DNA of 24,768 nucleotides from Rhizophagus sp. LPA8_4_AMF (lineage: Eukaryota; Glomeromycota; Glomeromycetes; Glomerales; Glomeraceae). A model generated the notes under the pieces. It searched no databases. It had not been told where the DNA came from and was given only the letters and a program-made list of their open reading frames with translations. This document shows positions 10,029 to 17,945 of this stretch, one piece after another. Position 1 is the stretch's first letter; each line of letters starts with the position of its first letter. The DNA lies in the NCBI GenBank assembly GCA_021464525.1, contig JADRCO010000911.1, positions 1-24,768 on the forward strand. Reading direction: 5' to 3'. Both the position numbers and the translations under genes were made by a program.

Positions 10029-10176
10029 GATTATATTTTTTTTTTAAAAAAAAAAAGAATGCGGAAATTTTATAATGTAATGATGAGAAAGATGAGAGCA
10101 CAGCTCTAATCAAATAAGTTTATTAATAAAGATTATATTGTATTCTTAATTAAATGAAGGTATGAAAAATGGGTGG

Positions 10177-10183
10177 TTTTATA
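10177..10183 (-). promoter_or_regulatory. TATA-like box of secreted-protein gene copy 1
   Basis: TATAAAA on the coding strand, about 150 bases upstream of the ATG, inside CTCTATAAAACCACCC. The same motif is kept at 13441-13447 in copy 2 although the nearby sequence has changed. Confidence 0.45.
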
Positions 10184-10455
10184 GAGAATTTTTAAAAAAA
10201 GGGTTAACGTTAATAAAATTTCTTATCTTTATTTTGGATTTAATAAATTCATTTAGAATTAAATCAAATTAGTTATTAGTACGAAAATTTTTTTTTGGTC
10301 TTTCATAAGATTTACAGTCATACTCGTTTTAATTTTACCATTTTTAGAAATTTTTTATAACTTTAAAAACTTTTTATCTTTTATGACAATTATTTTTTAA
10401 ATTATAAATTTTTTAGGAGTTTGTCTTTTATAAGATTTTCACAAATTTAATTTTA

Positions 10456-10683
10456 TTACTTTAATATGATTTTCACATAATTTAAGCTTAACGATAAATC
10501 CTTGTATCCACAATCTAAAATTGCTATATTAGGAATTTTTACATTTGAATTACCCCATTTTGTTCCGAATTTTTCCGGATTGAGCATCAAATATCGTAAA
10601 TGATTGTCGATATTAGTCTCCCCACCAAAAATGTCAAATGCAAAATTAATAGCCATCGAAATGATTGTCGGTACGGTATTCAT
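10456..10683 (-). pseudogene. Remnant of an unrecognised gene in duplicated unit (copy 1)
   Basis: Minus-strand open frame of 75 codons starting MNTVPTIISMAINFAFDIFG and including HLRYLMLNPEKFGTKWGNS and KIPNIAILDCGY. The amino-acid style looks like a genuine coding segment, not chance, but I cannot name the family. The counterpart in copy 2 keeps GTKWGNSN.KIPNIAIL.CGY but is interrupted. The 5' side runs into the inserted element at 10712-11225; more upstream sequence of the same duplicated unit (11235-11411) shows only short frames. Probably the 3' part of a decayed gene, possibly with lost exons. Confidence 0.4.
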
Positions 10684-10711
10684 GTGTTATGTGTGTTATG
10701 CTAATTTTAAT

Positions 10712-11225
10712 GGTATCCGGACTTTTCGCCGAAGTCCATTTCACCGAAACCTATTTCGCCGAAGAAATTTCGTCGAAGGAATATTTCACCGAAGTGCAAT
10801 TTCGCCGAAATATCATTTCCCCGAATGGACATTTTCATGAATGGCCATTTTACCGAAAAACATTTCGCCGAAGCCAGTTCGCCCAACCGAAGACTTTAAT
10901 TTTCCTTTTTTTTTTTAAGACAAACGAATTGTGGAAAATTAATTATATTCGATCCCAAGTTCAAAAAAAAGGTAACAAAATCATCATATTCATTAAATTT
11001 TCGAAACAAGTAAAGTAAAATTGTTTAGAGAATTTGTTCTTTGAGCATTTTTTATTTTTCTTTGTATCGAATTGTTAATGATCAAGGAAATATATTAATC
11101 ACTAACATTTTCGGCGAAATGTCTTTCGACGAAATAGACAATTCGGAGGAAAGGATTCTGCGAAATGTCCATTCGACGAAATGCCCATTTGACTAAATGT
11201 TCCTTCGGCGAAACGTACCGTAACC
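10712..11225. mobile_element. 514-bp non-autonomous element with TTTCGCCGAA repeats, 9-bp TSD (Mutator-like)
   Basis: Termini GGTATCCGGACTTTTCGCC (10712) and the complement of the right end GGTTACGGTACGTTTCGCC (ending 11225) form TIRs. Both arms carry many degenerate copies of (A)TTTCGCCGAA at spacings of about 11-20 bases, in opposite orientation on the two sides (10728-10885 and 11105-11215). A perfect 9-bp target duplication AATTTTAAT flanks it (10703-10711, 11226-11234). The sister duplicate at about 14120 holds the empty site, GCTAATTTTAATATGAAG. The TSD length fits Mutator-like elements. There is no transposase; open frames across it merely read the repeats. Confidence 0.9.
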
Positions 11226-11490
11226 AATTTTAATATGAAGATCTTCATTTTCGTGATTTACACTATCTAGCATATCATGAATGACGCTAATAAGGCAATA
11301 CAAGCATTATCACATTTTCCACATTTTTTTTTTCTTGATCTGTTTGCATGAAACATGAGGTAACGCGGGTAAGGATAAGTGATCTTCAGAACTATCAGTC
11401 TTTTTTTTTTATTTAAGATCTGATTCGCCTATGATCGGCAGAACATTACTATATAAATTCGGGGGAAATATTATAAAATAAATTAAAATA

Positions 11491-12466
11491 GGCGAAATTT
11501 TGCAAATCAAATCATCAAGCATCATGTTGTGATACCAGGTCACATGATTAAATTAAAAAAATGCCATGAAAAATATCGAAAAAAATTCTTTCATATAGTA
11601 GCCTCAAAAAAACGCTTAAAATCTGACACCTATCATGTCTTAAATATTCAATATTCAGTAGAAACTAGTTTACCCATGAAAATTATCCAAATATTATTGT
11701 TAAACTAATAATTTTTTGGCCAAAAACAAGTGTAACTAAAGTATGAATAAAAAATATCTAAACAACCTGAAATGGTCTATTTACTACATTACAGAAACCT
11801 GTTTTCCTTAATATGCAGTAACTGTATTGTAACTACATCGTAGTCATAACTACATAGTGTAATAGTAACCGCATAGTGAAAATATAGTAAATACGCAGTT
11901 ACTGCATATTAAGGAAATTATGTTTCTGCAATGTATCTATATAAGTCCCTCTAAAAAGCCATTATTATCTATTATTCTGGTAAATATATGCTGTTATTTT
12001 TGTACTTTTGTGTACAACATTATCAAAAAGCTAATAATAATTTGTAAACTAACGCTAAGAGTTTGTGTGATGCACCCAAGTTGAAAACCAGATAAAAGTA
12101 TATATACCCAAAACTTTCATTATTCGAAGTTGGTTTACTAGTTGCTCCTTATGAAAATAGAAAGAGATAATGGTAATATATGAACTAAAAGTAAGAATTA
12201 TATAAAACAAGTAGTTTGAACGTATAAAATACGTAAACATAATTTTAAGTGTTTTTTATTCGTCAAAATAACGTGATATGTGACTTGAAATTCTTACATA
12301 CATATATATACATTTCTGTCAAATCTGGCGCTGCCTCGTAGTAAAGTTTTGAACAAGTAAATGAATTTCTCAATTTTTTTCATCTTTGGCATTTAAGGTT
12401 TCATCATGTGAATTTTGGTGTCACAGCATGATCACCTGCGGTTTTTATAATCTGTAATATTTTGCC
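11491..12466. mobile_element. ~976-bp long-TIR non-autonomous element between the duplicated units
   Basis: Left arm GGCGAAATTTTGCAAATC, then ATCATGTTGTGATACC, then CACATGATTAAATT (11491 on) pairs with the complement of the right arm GGCAAAATATTACAGATT, then ATCATGCTGTGACACC, then CACATGATGAAACC (ending 12466). Similarity continues inward about 130 bases, to TCTGACACC on the left (about 11632) and near 12315 on the right. The arms differ at about one base in four or five, so it is old. No clear target duplication. It contains the 147-bp MITE and no convincing coding sequence. Confidence 0.65.
11787..11933. mobile_element. 147-bp MITE with TA target duplication, nested
   Basis: CATTACAGAAACCTGTTTTC (left) and the complement of the right end CATTGCAGAAACATAATTTC both run on into CTTAATATGCAGTAACTG, giving a TIR of about 38 bp. 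TA dinucleotides flank it (11785-11786, 11934-11935), which fits a Tc1/mariner-type mechanism. The middle has short ACTACAT/ATGTAGT-type words. Confidence 0.8.
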
Positions 12467-12772
12467 AATTTTGCTATTTTTATAATAACCGTTCCCGGAA
12501 TTTATATAGTAATTTTCTGTCATTCATACGCGAATCGGAACTTAACATAATTATGATCTTTTGTCAACTTGTATAATTATTCATTATTATAAGGTTTAAT
12601 TAAAGATTCGATATTTTCATTTATCAATTATGCAGCGTGACGGACAGAATTGTATGATGTTATGTTTCGATCGTATAAAATCGTAATTTTTTAAGACCCA
12701 TTATATTGATTACTGCAATTTGGAATAAAAATATTCGTTTATTTATTATGATAATTAATAATATGGTCAAAA

Positions 12773-12778
12773 TTTATT
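12773..12778 (-). terminator. Poly(A) signal AATAAA, secreted-protein gene copy 2
   Basis: TTTATT on the plus strand, about 145 bases past the stop, kept from copy 1 despite indels around it. Confidence 0.4.
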
Positions 12779-12921
12779 GAAAAATAAAGATAGATTACAT
12801 TAATTTATATTAATTAAATTTAAACCTAATTACAAAATAAATTTTTAAAATATTTGATAAGATCATTACATTATGAAATCAAAAAAATAATTAGAATATA
12901 TTAAAGGAAAATTTCAAGAAT

Positions 12922-13287
12922 TTAACTATTATCTTTTATATATTTATCAAGTTTATCAATACTCTTGGACATCCCATTAGAGATTGCTATATATTGGACT
13001 GAAAGTGCCTCATATTTTTTATTCCATTTTTTAAGAAATTCTGGTACATCAGTTCCATCCTTTTCAGCAGCAGCCTTTATTTCTTTATCAAATGATGGGA
13101 TTGCTTCACTATACGATTTTTCGACCTTTTTCACCTTATTGTTAAGTTGTTGATATAAATCCTTGAATTTTACCCCAGTCGTAACTACGTTGGGTCCTAA
13201 TTTTCCTTTTCCACGTACTATGGGGTTTGCATAAGCAATAGCAACGACAAATATCAAAAAAACGGTTAAGACTGATGCGAATTTCAT
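12922..13287 (-). CDS. Small secreted protein, 121 aa (copy 2)
   Basis: Same 121 residues as the gene at 9663-10028: signal peptide 1-20 ending AYA, then a Lys-rich, cysteine-free, probably helical mature chain of about 101 residues ending DKLDKYIKDNS. The DNA of the frame, its leader and about 55 bases downstream shows no difference from copy 1, while sequence outside that core has diverged. Either strong selection plus recent exchange, or gene conversion, would explain this; because silent and non-coding sites are also unchanged, conversion is more likely. Both genes keep the upstream TATA motif and the downstream AATAAA, so both are probably expressed. Function unknown. Confidence 0.8.
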   Translation of the reverse strand: MKFASVLTVFLIFVVAIAYANPIVRGKGKLGPNVVTTGVKFKDLYQQLNNKVKKVEKSYSEAIPSFDKEIKAAAEKDGTDVPEFLKKWNKKYEALSVQYIAISNGMSKSIDKLDKYIKDNS

Positions 13288-13440
13288 GATTATATTTTTT
13301 TTTTAAAAAAAAAAAGAATGCGGAAATTTTATAATGTAATGATGAGAAAGATGAGAGCACAGCTCTAATCAAATAAGTTTATTAATAAAGATTAAATTAT
13401 ATTGTATTCTTAATTAAATAAAGGTATGAAAAATGGGTGG

Positions 13441-13447
13441 TTTTATA
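13441..13447 (-). promoter_or_regulatory. TATA-like box of secreted-protein gene copy 2
   Basis: TATAAAA on the coding strand about 155 bases upstream of the ATG, matching the motif of copy 1. Confidence 0.45.
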
Positions 13448-13511
13448 GAGAATTTTTTAAAAAAGGGGTAACGTTAATAAAATTTCTTATTTTGGATTTA
13501 ATAAATTCATT

Positions 13512-13711
13512 CCCTATAAAAAATTTTTATCCGAATATTTCCATTATTTCTCCGTGGCTTTCATAAAAGTTCCGTGAAAATGATACATTCACGGATATCC
13601 GTGTTAGATAGATGAAAATATCCATGATTTAAGACTACAAATTCCATGAAAATGATACATTCACGGAAAAAACATGGAAATATGAAACATGGATCAACAT
13701 TTTTTACAGGG
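13512..13711. mobile_element. 200-bp MITE, CCCT...AGGG ends, 3-bp TSD
   Basis: Ends CCCTATAAAAAATTTTTATC (13512) and the complement of the right end CCCTGTAAAAAATGTTGATC (13711) form imperfect TIRs of about 35 bp. Inner words TTCCGTGAAAATGATACATT and CACGGA recur. ATT flanks it on both sides (13509-13511, 13712-13714), and copy 1 at about 10245 reads TTCATTTAGAAT, the empty site with a single ATT. Three-base duplications are made by PIF/Harbinger and CACTA-type transposases; I cannot decide between them. Confidence 0.88.
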
Positions 13712-13869
13712 ATTTAGAATTAAATCAAATTAGTTACTAGTACGAAATTTTTTTTTTGATTTTTTTCATAAAAGATTTACAGTCATACTCGTTTATAATT
13801 TTCCATTTTTAGAAATTTTATAATATTAAAACTTTTATAGGATTTTCAAAAATTTAATTTTATTACTTA

Positions 13870-14112
13870 TGATTTTCACATAATTTAAGCTTAACGATAA
13901 TCCTAATATCCACAATTCAAAATTGCTATATTAGGAATTTTTATATTTGAATTACCCCACTTTGTTCCGAATTTTTCCGGATTGAACATCAAATATCGTA
14001 AATGATTGTCGATATTAGTAATAGAAAATAAAAAATTTTATTCCCCTCACCAAAAATGTCAAATGCAAAATTAATAGCCATCGAAATGATTGTCGGTACG
14101 GTATTCATGTGA
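13870..14112 (-). pseudogene. Remnant of an unrecognised gene in duplicated unit (copy 2)
   Basis: Counterpart of 10456-10683. It begins at the same MNTVPTIISMAINFAFDIFG segment (ATG about 14108), but the frame is broken by about 23 extra bases near 14015-14045, and an early stop follows CGY. The extra block starts GGTGAGGGG on the coding strand, which looks like a 5' splice site, but no good AG end follows, so I treat it as an indel. It is non-functional as it stands. Confidence 0.4.
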
Positions 14113-14309
14113 TATGCTAATTTTAATATGAAGATCTTCATTTTCGAGATTTACACTATTTATCATATCATGAATGACGCTAATAAGGCAATAAAAGCAT
14201 TATCACATTTTTCCACATTTTTTTTTTTTTCTTGATCTGTTTGCATGAAACATGAGGTAACGCGAGTAAGGATAAGTGATCTTCAGAACTATCAGTCTTT
14301 TTTTTTCTC

Positions 14310-15564
14310 ATAATATAATAATTATATTATCGTTTAGCTTTTTAATTTTCATATTGATAATTAAAAAGTTTATAAAATAGTTTATATATAAAAGTTTATT
14401 ATTTTGTCATATACTAATTATCGTATACTTCGTATTTTGCATGAAAATAAATGGATTCGTTATTCAATATGAACCTATATGGCTAAATGATAATCATATA
14501 TTACGAATTTTTTGGTAAATTATATTTAACATATGAATAATATTAATATTGCAATGCCTCCCTTTTTTTGAAACACTAAAGAAAAATTTATTTTTTTCTA
14601 AAGTAGTTCCGAAATAATCTTTTATTATTTACAAAACGATGAATAAATTTTTTTTTTTTTTAAAAAAAAAGAAAGAAATTAGAAAGAATAATTTAAGAGT
14701 TATAAGAGCGTAAAATATTTCATTAATTTCGTAGTACGGTAACGATAAAGATTTTTTTTTATCAATAAAAAAAGCTTTTTAAGATATAAAAAAGTAATGG
14801 GTTCCCTTTTATTTTATTAATTTTAGGTTTATTTTACTTTATTTTATTTTATTTATTTTATTTTATTTCCTTATTAAAAAAAATATATATATATTTTGGA
14901 CTTTATTTTTGTATAGTCAATAAAAAAAATGAATTTCTTCTGTATTACATATTCAAGGACTCATTAGAATAGCAAAAAAAAAAAAATTTTTTTTTTTTCT
15001 TACTGCAATTTACGTTTAAATATTCGTATAAATAATTTGAATGTAGGCAAATATCGTTAATCTTCAACTTATAAATATAAACACAATGAATAATTAATAT
15101 TTTTCGTATATTTTGACTTTTTTTTTTTAAAAAAAAAAGAAAGAGTATGATATGTAGGAATGGCTAGTCAAGACTAGGACAAACTGGATCAGCAGAACAT
15201 CTAAATTATCATGAATCAGTCCAAGGATTTAATACTGGGCTAGTTTGTTAGTTTATAAAAATAAATGTTTCAACATTTATTTTTATGTATGTGATTCAAA
15301 AAAGGAATGAAAAAAATAGTTATTATCAAATGTTAACATTAAAAAAAAACAATACAATCGGAAAATTTGATAACTTCCACGAAACTCATTTTGCAGAAGT
15401 TTGTTTGGTTCCTAAAAAGTTTTACGATAAATAATTCCAAAATTAAAATATAATCGGATAACCACGATTCACGAAACTCGCCTTTATTCAAGAATATGAG
15501 CTGTTCCTAATAAGAAGAGATAAAAAAATATTATCACTACTTTTATATAATACATCTTTATCTA
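14310..15564. other. Gene-free, AT-rich with simple repeats
   Basis: Dominated by A/T runs and a TTTTA-type simple repeat (about 14829-14868). Short inverted segments around 15160-15255 (GACTAGGACAAACTGG and GGGCTAGTTTG) suggest a worn TIR element, but no clean ends. No gene is seen. Confidence 0.45.
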
Positions 15565-15637
15565 AGGGCGCAGCCCGCGCAGGGGGATCAGCGTACCCAG
15601 TCCAGATCAGCTGATCTCAGGTCCCGGATCAGTACAG
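15565..15637. repeat. GC-rich island with GATCAG palindromes
   Basis: GC-rich block in AT-rich surroundings: GGGCGCAGCCCGCGC, then AGGGGGATCAGCG, then a perfect 14-bp palindrome AGATCAGCTGATCT (15604-15617) and CCCGGATCAG. It is probably the end of a repeat element; the other end was not found. Confidence 0.5.
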
Positions 15638-15770
15638 ACAAATCAAATCATAGAAAATCTTATATAAAGATTCTTTTCCATAAATAATTCTAATTTTTTT
15701 TTAAATTACTAAAATATCGGATATTGGACTCGAAGAATTATAAAGGACAGCGGGGACAGCGGATGAAGTC

Positions 15771-16089
15771 CTTAGGTCCAGATATTAGGATGAACTAACG
15801 AACATAATGAATTTTATTGATATAATAAACTTTTGTCAAAAAGTTAACCGCAATCTGCATACGGTACATAATTTTGTCGCACAAAAGTTATGAAAGTTAC
15901 TTTTGATGGAACTTTTTTACTTTATTGAAAAATTTACCTTTGTTCTTTTCCATGACGCAATGTATGAAATGATCAACATTTGGCACTCTAAATTTGGAAG
16001 CTTTATTCCTTTTTTATCCTTATTGACAAGTAATACAAATAACGTCAATGAATTTTTTAATTTTAAAAACTTTTTTAAAAAAAAAATCA
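15771..16089 (+). promoter_or_regulatory. Upstream region of kinase gene 1, shared with kinase gene 2
   Basis: Homologous to 23449-23837, showing that the duplication included the promoter. The best-kept blocks are ATTTTGTCGCACAAAAGTT, containing a short inverted repeat TTTTGT-CGC-ACAAAA (15872-15886; 23529-23543), GTATGAAATGATCAACATT, and CACTCTAAATTTGGAAGCTT. GGACAGCGG occurs twice in tandem just before it (15745-15762). The block GTAATACAAATAACG lies 50-60 bases before the ATG. Confidence 0.5.
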
Positions 16090-17644
16090 ATGAACAAAGG
16101 AAATAACACTCAAATTCCACTGGAACCTGAATTTAGTAAATTAAATATTTCTGATAAAGCTTCTGATAAAGATTCTAATTCAGAAAACATCAATCATGGA
16201 AATTGTTCTTATTGTAGTATACCATTTACCAATGAATTATGGTGTAAAGAATGTGATCCATTTAGGATGATTGAAGGTTGGACCAGCGGAAATAATGATA
16301 TTGATAAATTTATTAAAGATGCAATTTATGATGAAAGAAATACCGAGAGTCATTATGTCAGCTTACTTGAATGGGTGTCATTTGATAGATTTGAAGACAT
16401 AAAACAAATTGGTGAAGGTGGATTTGCAAAAGTATATTCTGCAACATGGATTGATGGTAAAGTAGAATATGTCAAACAAGATGATGAAAGTTGGAAAAAA
16501 CGAGAACCTAAACCTATGAAAGTTGCTTTGAAAAAGTTAAATGGATCACAAGATATGTCAGCTGAGTATTTAAATGAGGTATGTTTAATTATTAATAAGA
16601 TATATATACATATATATTAGTAATGACATATTAATTTACTTAATTTTAATGCAAATGAAAGCTTAAAATACATTGGAAATTTGCCAACTCAGAAAGTTTT
16701 TTATTACAATTTTATGGAATAACTAAAGATCCAGAAACTGAAGAATTTATGATGATTTTAGATGTTGCAAAGAATGGAAATTTGAGAAGTTTTCTGTCAA
16801 ATAATTTCAATAAAATTTTATGGAAAGACAAGATTATTTGTTTATACTGGATTGTATATAACCTTATTAGATTACATGGTTTAGGTTATTCTCATAAAGA
16901 TTTTCATATTGGAAATATATTACAAATTGATAATAATACATCTTACATATCAGATTTTGGATTATCAGGACCACCAAATAAACAAAAATCAGATGATAAA
17001 ATATGTGGAGTATTACCATATATTGCCCCAGAAGTCTTGAATAAAGAACCATATACATCATCTTCAGATATTTACAGTTTTGGTGTAATTATGACTGAAT
17101 TATCTTCTGGAAAACCACCTTTTTATAAAAGAAAACATGATATTAGCTTAGCATTAGAAATATGTAATGGACTTAGGCCAGAATTTGGAAAAGGAACTCC
17201 TGAAATTTATAAAAAACTAGCTTATAAATGTATGAATGCTAATTCATATCAAAGACCAACAGCTCAGGAATTATTAAGCATAATAAATTTTTGGTATGTT
17301 TCCATTTTAGGTGGTGAAACTGAAAAATATGGTTATAAAGGAAAAGAGGTCGAAGCAGCATTTGAAAAAGCTGATAAAGAAATACCAAATATTTCGACTT
17401 CGTATAAAAAAAATTCTGATGCAATATACACTAGTAGATTATTTACATTTAACAATTTAACAAAGCCTGTTAATTCATCTATTATTGCTTCATACCTAGA
17501 TGATGATGAAAATAATGAAGGTACTATGTAAAATTTTTTTTTATTATTTAAAATAATAACTCTATAATTATTAATTTTATTGCCTTTATAGATAATCAAG
17601 ATTCTCAATTGGTTGATTTAGAAGTTTCTAGCTCATTATTGTAA
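16090..17644 (+). CDS. Protein kinase, tyrosine-kinase-like type, 466 aa, three exons
   Basis: Exons 16090-16578, 16662-17520 and 17592-17644 join in frame (introns of 83 and 71 bp, GTATGT..AAAG and GTACTA..ATAG) to give 466 residues ending QLVDLEVSSSLL. N-terminus: Ser/Asp-rich, then a CxxC-x9-CxxC motif (Cys39, 42, 52, 55) that could bind zinc. Kinase domain about 100-375: glycine loop GEGGFAKVY (108-116), VALK lysine 148, helix-C Glu163, catalytic HKDFHIGN (Asp243, Asn248), DFG 261-263, APE 285-287, SDIYSFG (Asp299) and RPT (Arg361). All catalytic residues are present, so it should be an active Ser/Thr or dual-specificity kinase. The start was chosen because the paralogue begins at the matching ATG; an ATG-led extension at 16048 reads an A-rich leader. 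This is a member of the large Rhizophagus kinase family. Substrate unknown. Confidence 0.92.
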
Positions 17645-17651
17645 TTGAAAG

Positions 17652-17725
17652 GTAAATGTTCTATATGTATTATATGAATTATTTTATTATTTTATTAATT
17701 TTATTTATTTTGTTCAAAATAACAG
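17652..17725 (+). other. Possible extra intron after the kinase stop
   Basis: GTAAATG (17652) to AACAG (17725) looks like an intron in the 3' untranslated region. The following bases read DDISNENSIVN then a stop, like the acidic tails of related kinases. This may be a relic of a longer C-terminus or an alternative exon. Confidence 0.35.
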
Positions 17726-17918
17726 ATGATATTAGTAATGAAAATAGCATTGTTAACTAAGTACTGTAATAACCAAACCTTGCATTATTGAATTTATGAT
17801 ATTTAAACTCTTTATTTATTATTACTTTTTTTGAATTAGGTATTGTTAATAATTTATATTTGTATGTTCGATAATTTTTACTATCTGACATGTATTATAC
17901 TTTATATTATTGTAAAAC

Positions 17919-17945
17919 AATAAATTGTATTATGACATCAATAAA
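17919..17945 (+). terminator. Poly(A) signals of kinase gene 1
   Basis: Two AATAAA hexamers (17919-17924, 17940-17945), about 275-300 bases after the stop. They are the best candidates for 3'-end formation. Confidence 0.4.

Larger units (their letters stand above)
9311..11411. repeat. Duplicated unit, copy 1 (secreted-protein locus)
   Basis: Direct duplicate of 12575-14309. Homology starts at ATTATTCATTATTAT and ends at AACTATCAGTC. It contains the 121-aa secreted-protein gene and a second gene remnant, plus the 514-bp insertion at 10712-11225 that copy 2 lacks. Flanks differ by many small indels and substitutions, but about 9606-10132 matches copy 2 without differences that I can see. Confidence 0.9.
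12575..14309. repeat. Duplicated unit, copy 2 (secreted-protein locus)
   Basis: Direct duplicate of 9311-11411, about 3.26 kb downstream. It lacks the 514-bp insertion of copy 1 and carries its own 200-bp insertion (13512-13711). Without insertions the two units are about 1.53-1.58 kb. A net gain of about 23 bases is present near 14015-14045 inside the second gene remnant. Confidence 0.9.

Noticed and set aside
9706-10113. Open frames overlapping the secreted-protein gene on both strands (also 12965-13372)
   Set aside because: They are shadows of the 121-aa gene and appear twice only because the DNA is duplicated.
10604-11018. Two plus-strand open frames of 78 and 117 codons
   Set aside because: They read through the TTTCGCCGAA repeat arms of the 514-bp inserted element; their FAEVHFTETYFAEE-like periodicity is produced by the DNA repeat.
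12055-12240. 61-codon minus-strand frame
   Set aside because: It lies inside the long-TIR element and has a composition typical of translated A/T-rich DNA.
16048-16089. Upstream ATG extending kinase gene 1 by 14 residues
   Set aside because: The extension translates the A/T-rich leader, and the paralogue starts at the position matching 16090.
15903-16120. Open frames on both strands just before kinase gene 1
   Set aside because: They fall in the promoter/leader region, and the homologous region before kinase gene 2 does not keep them open.
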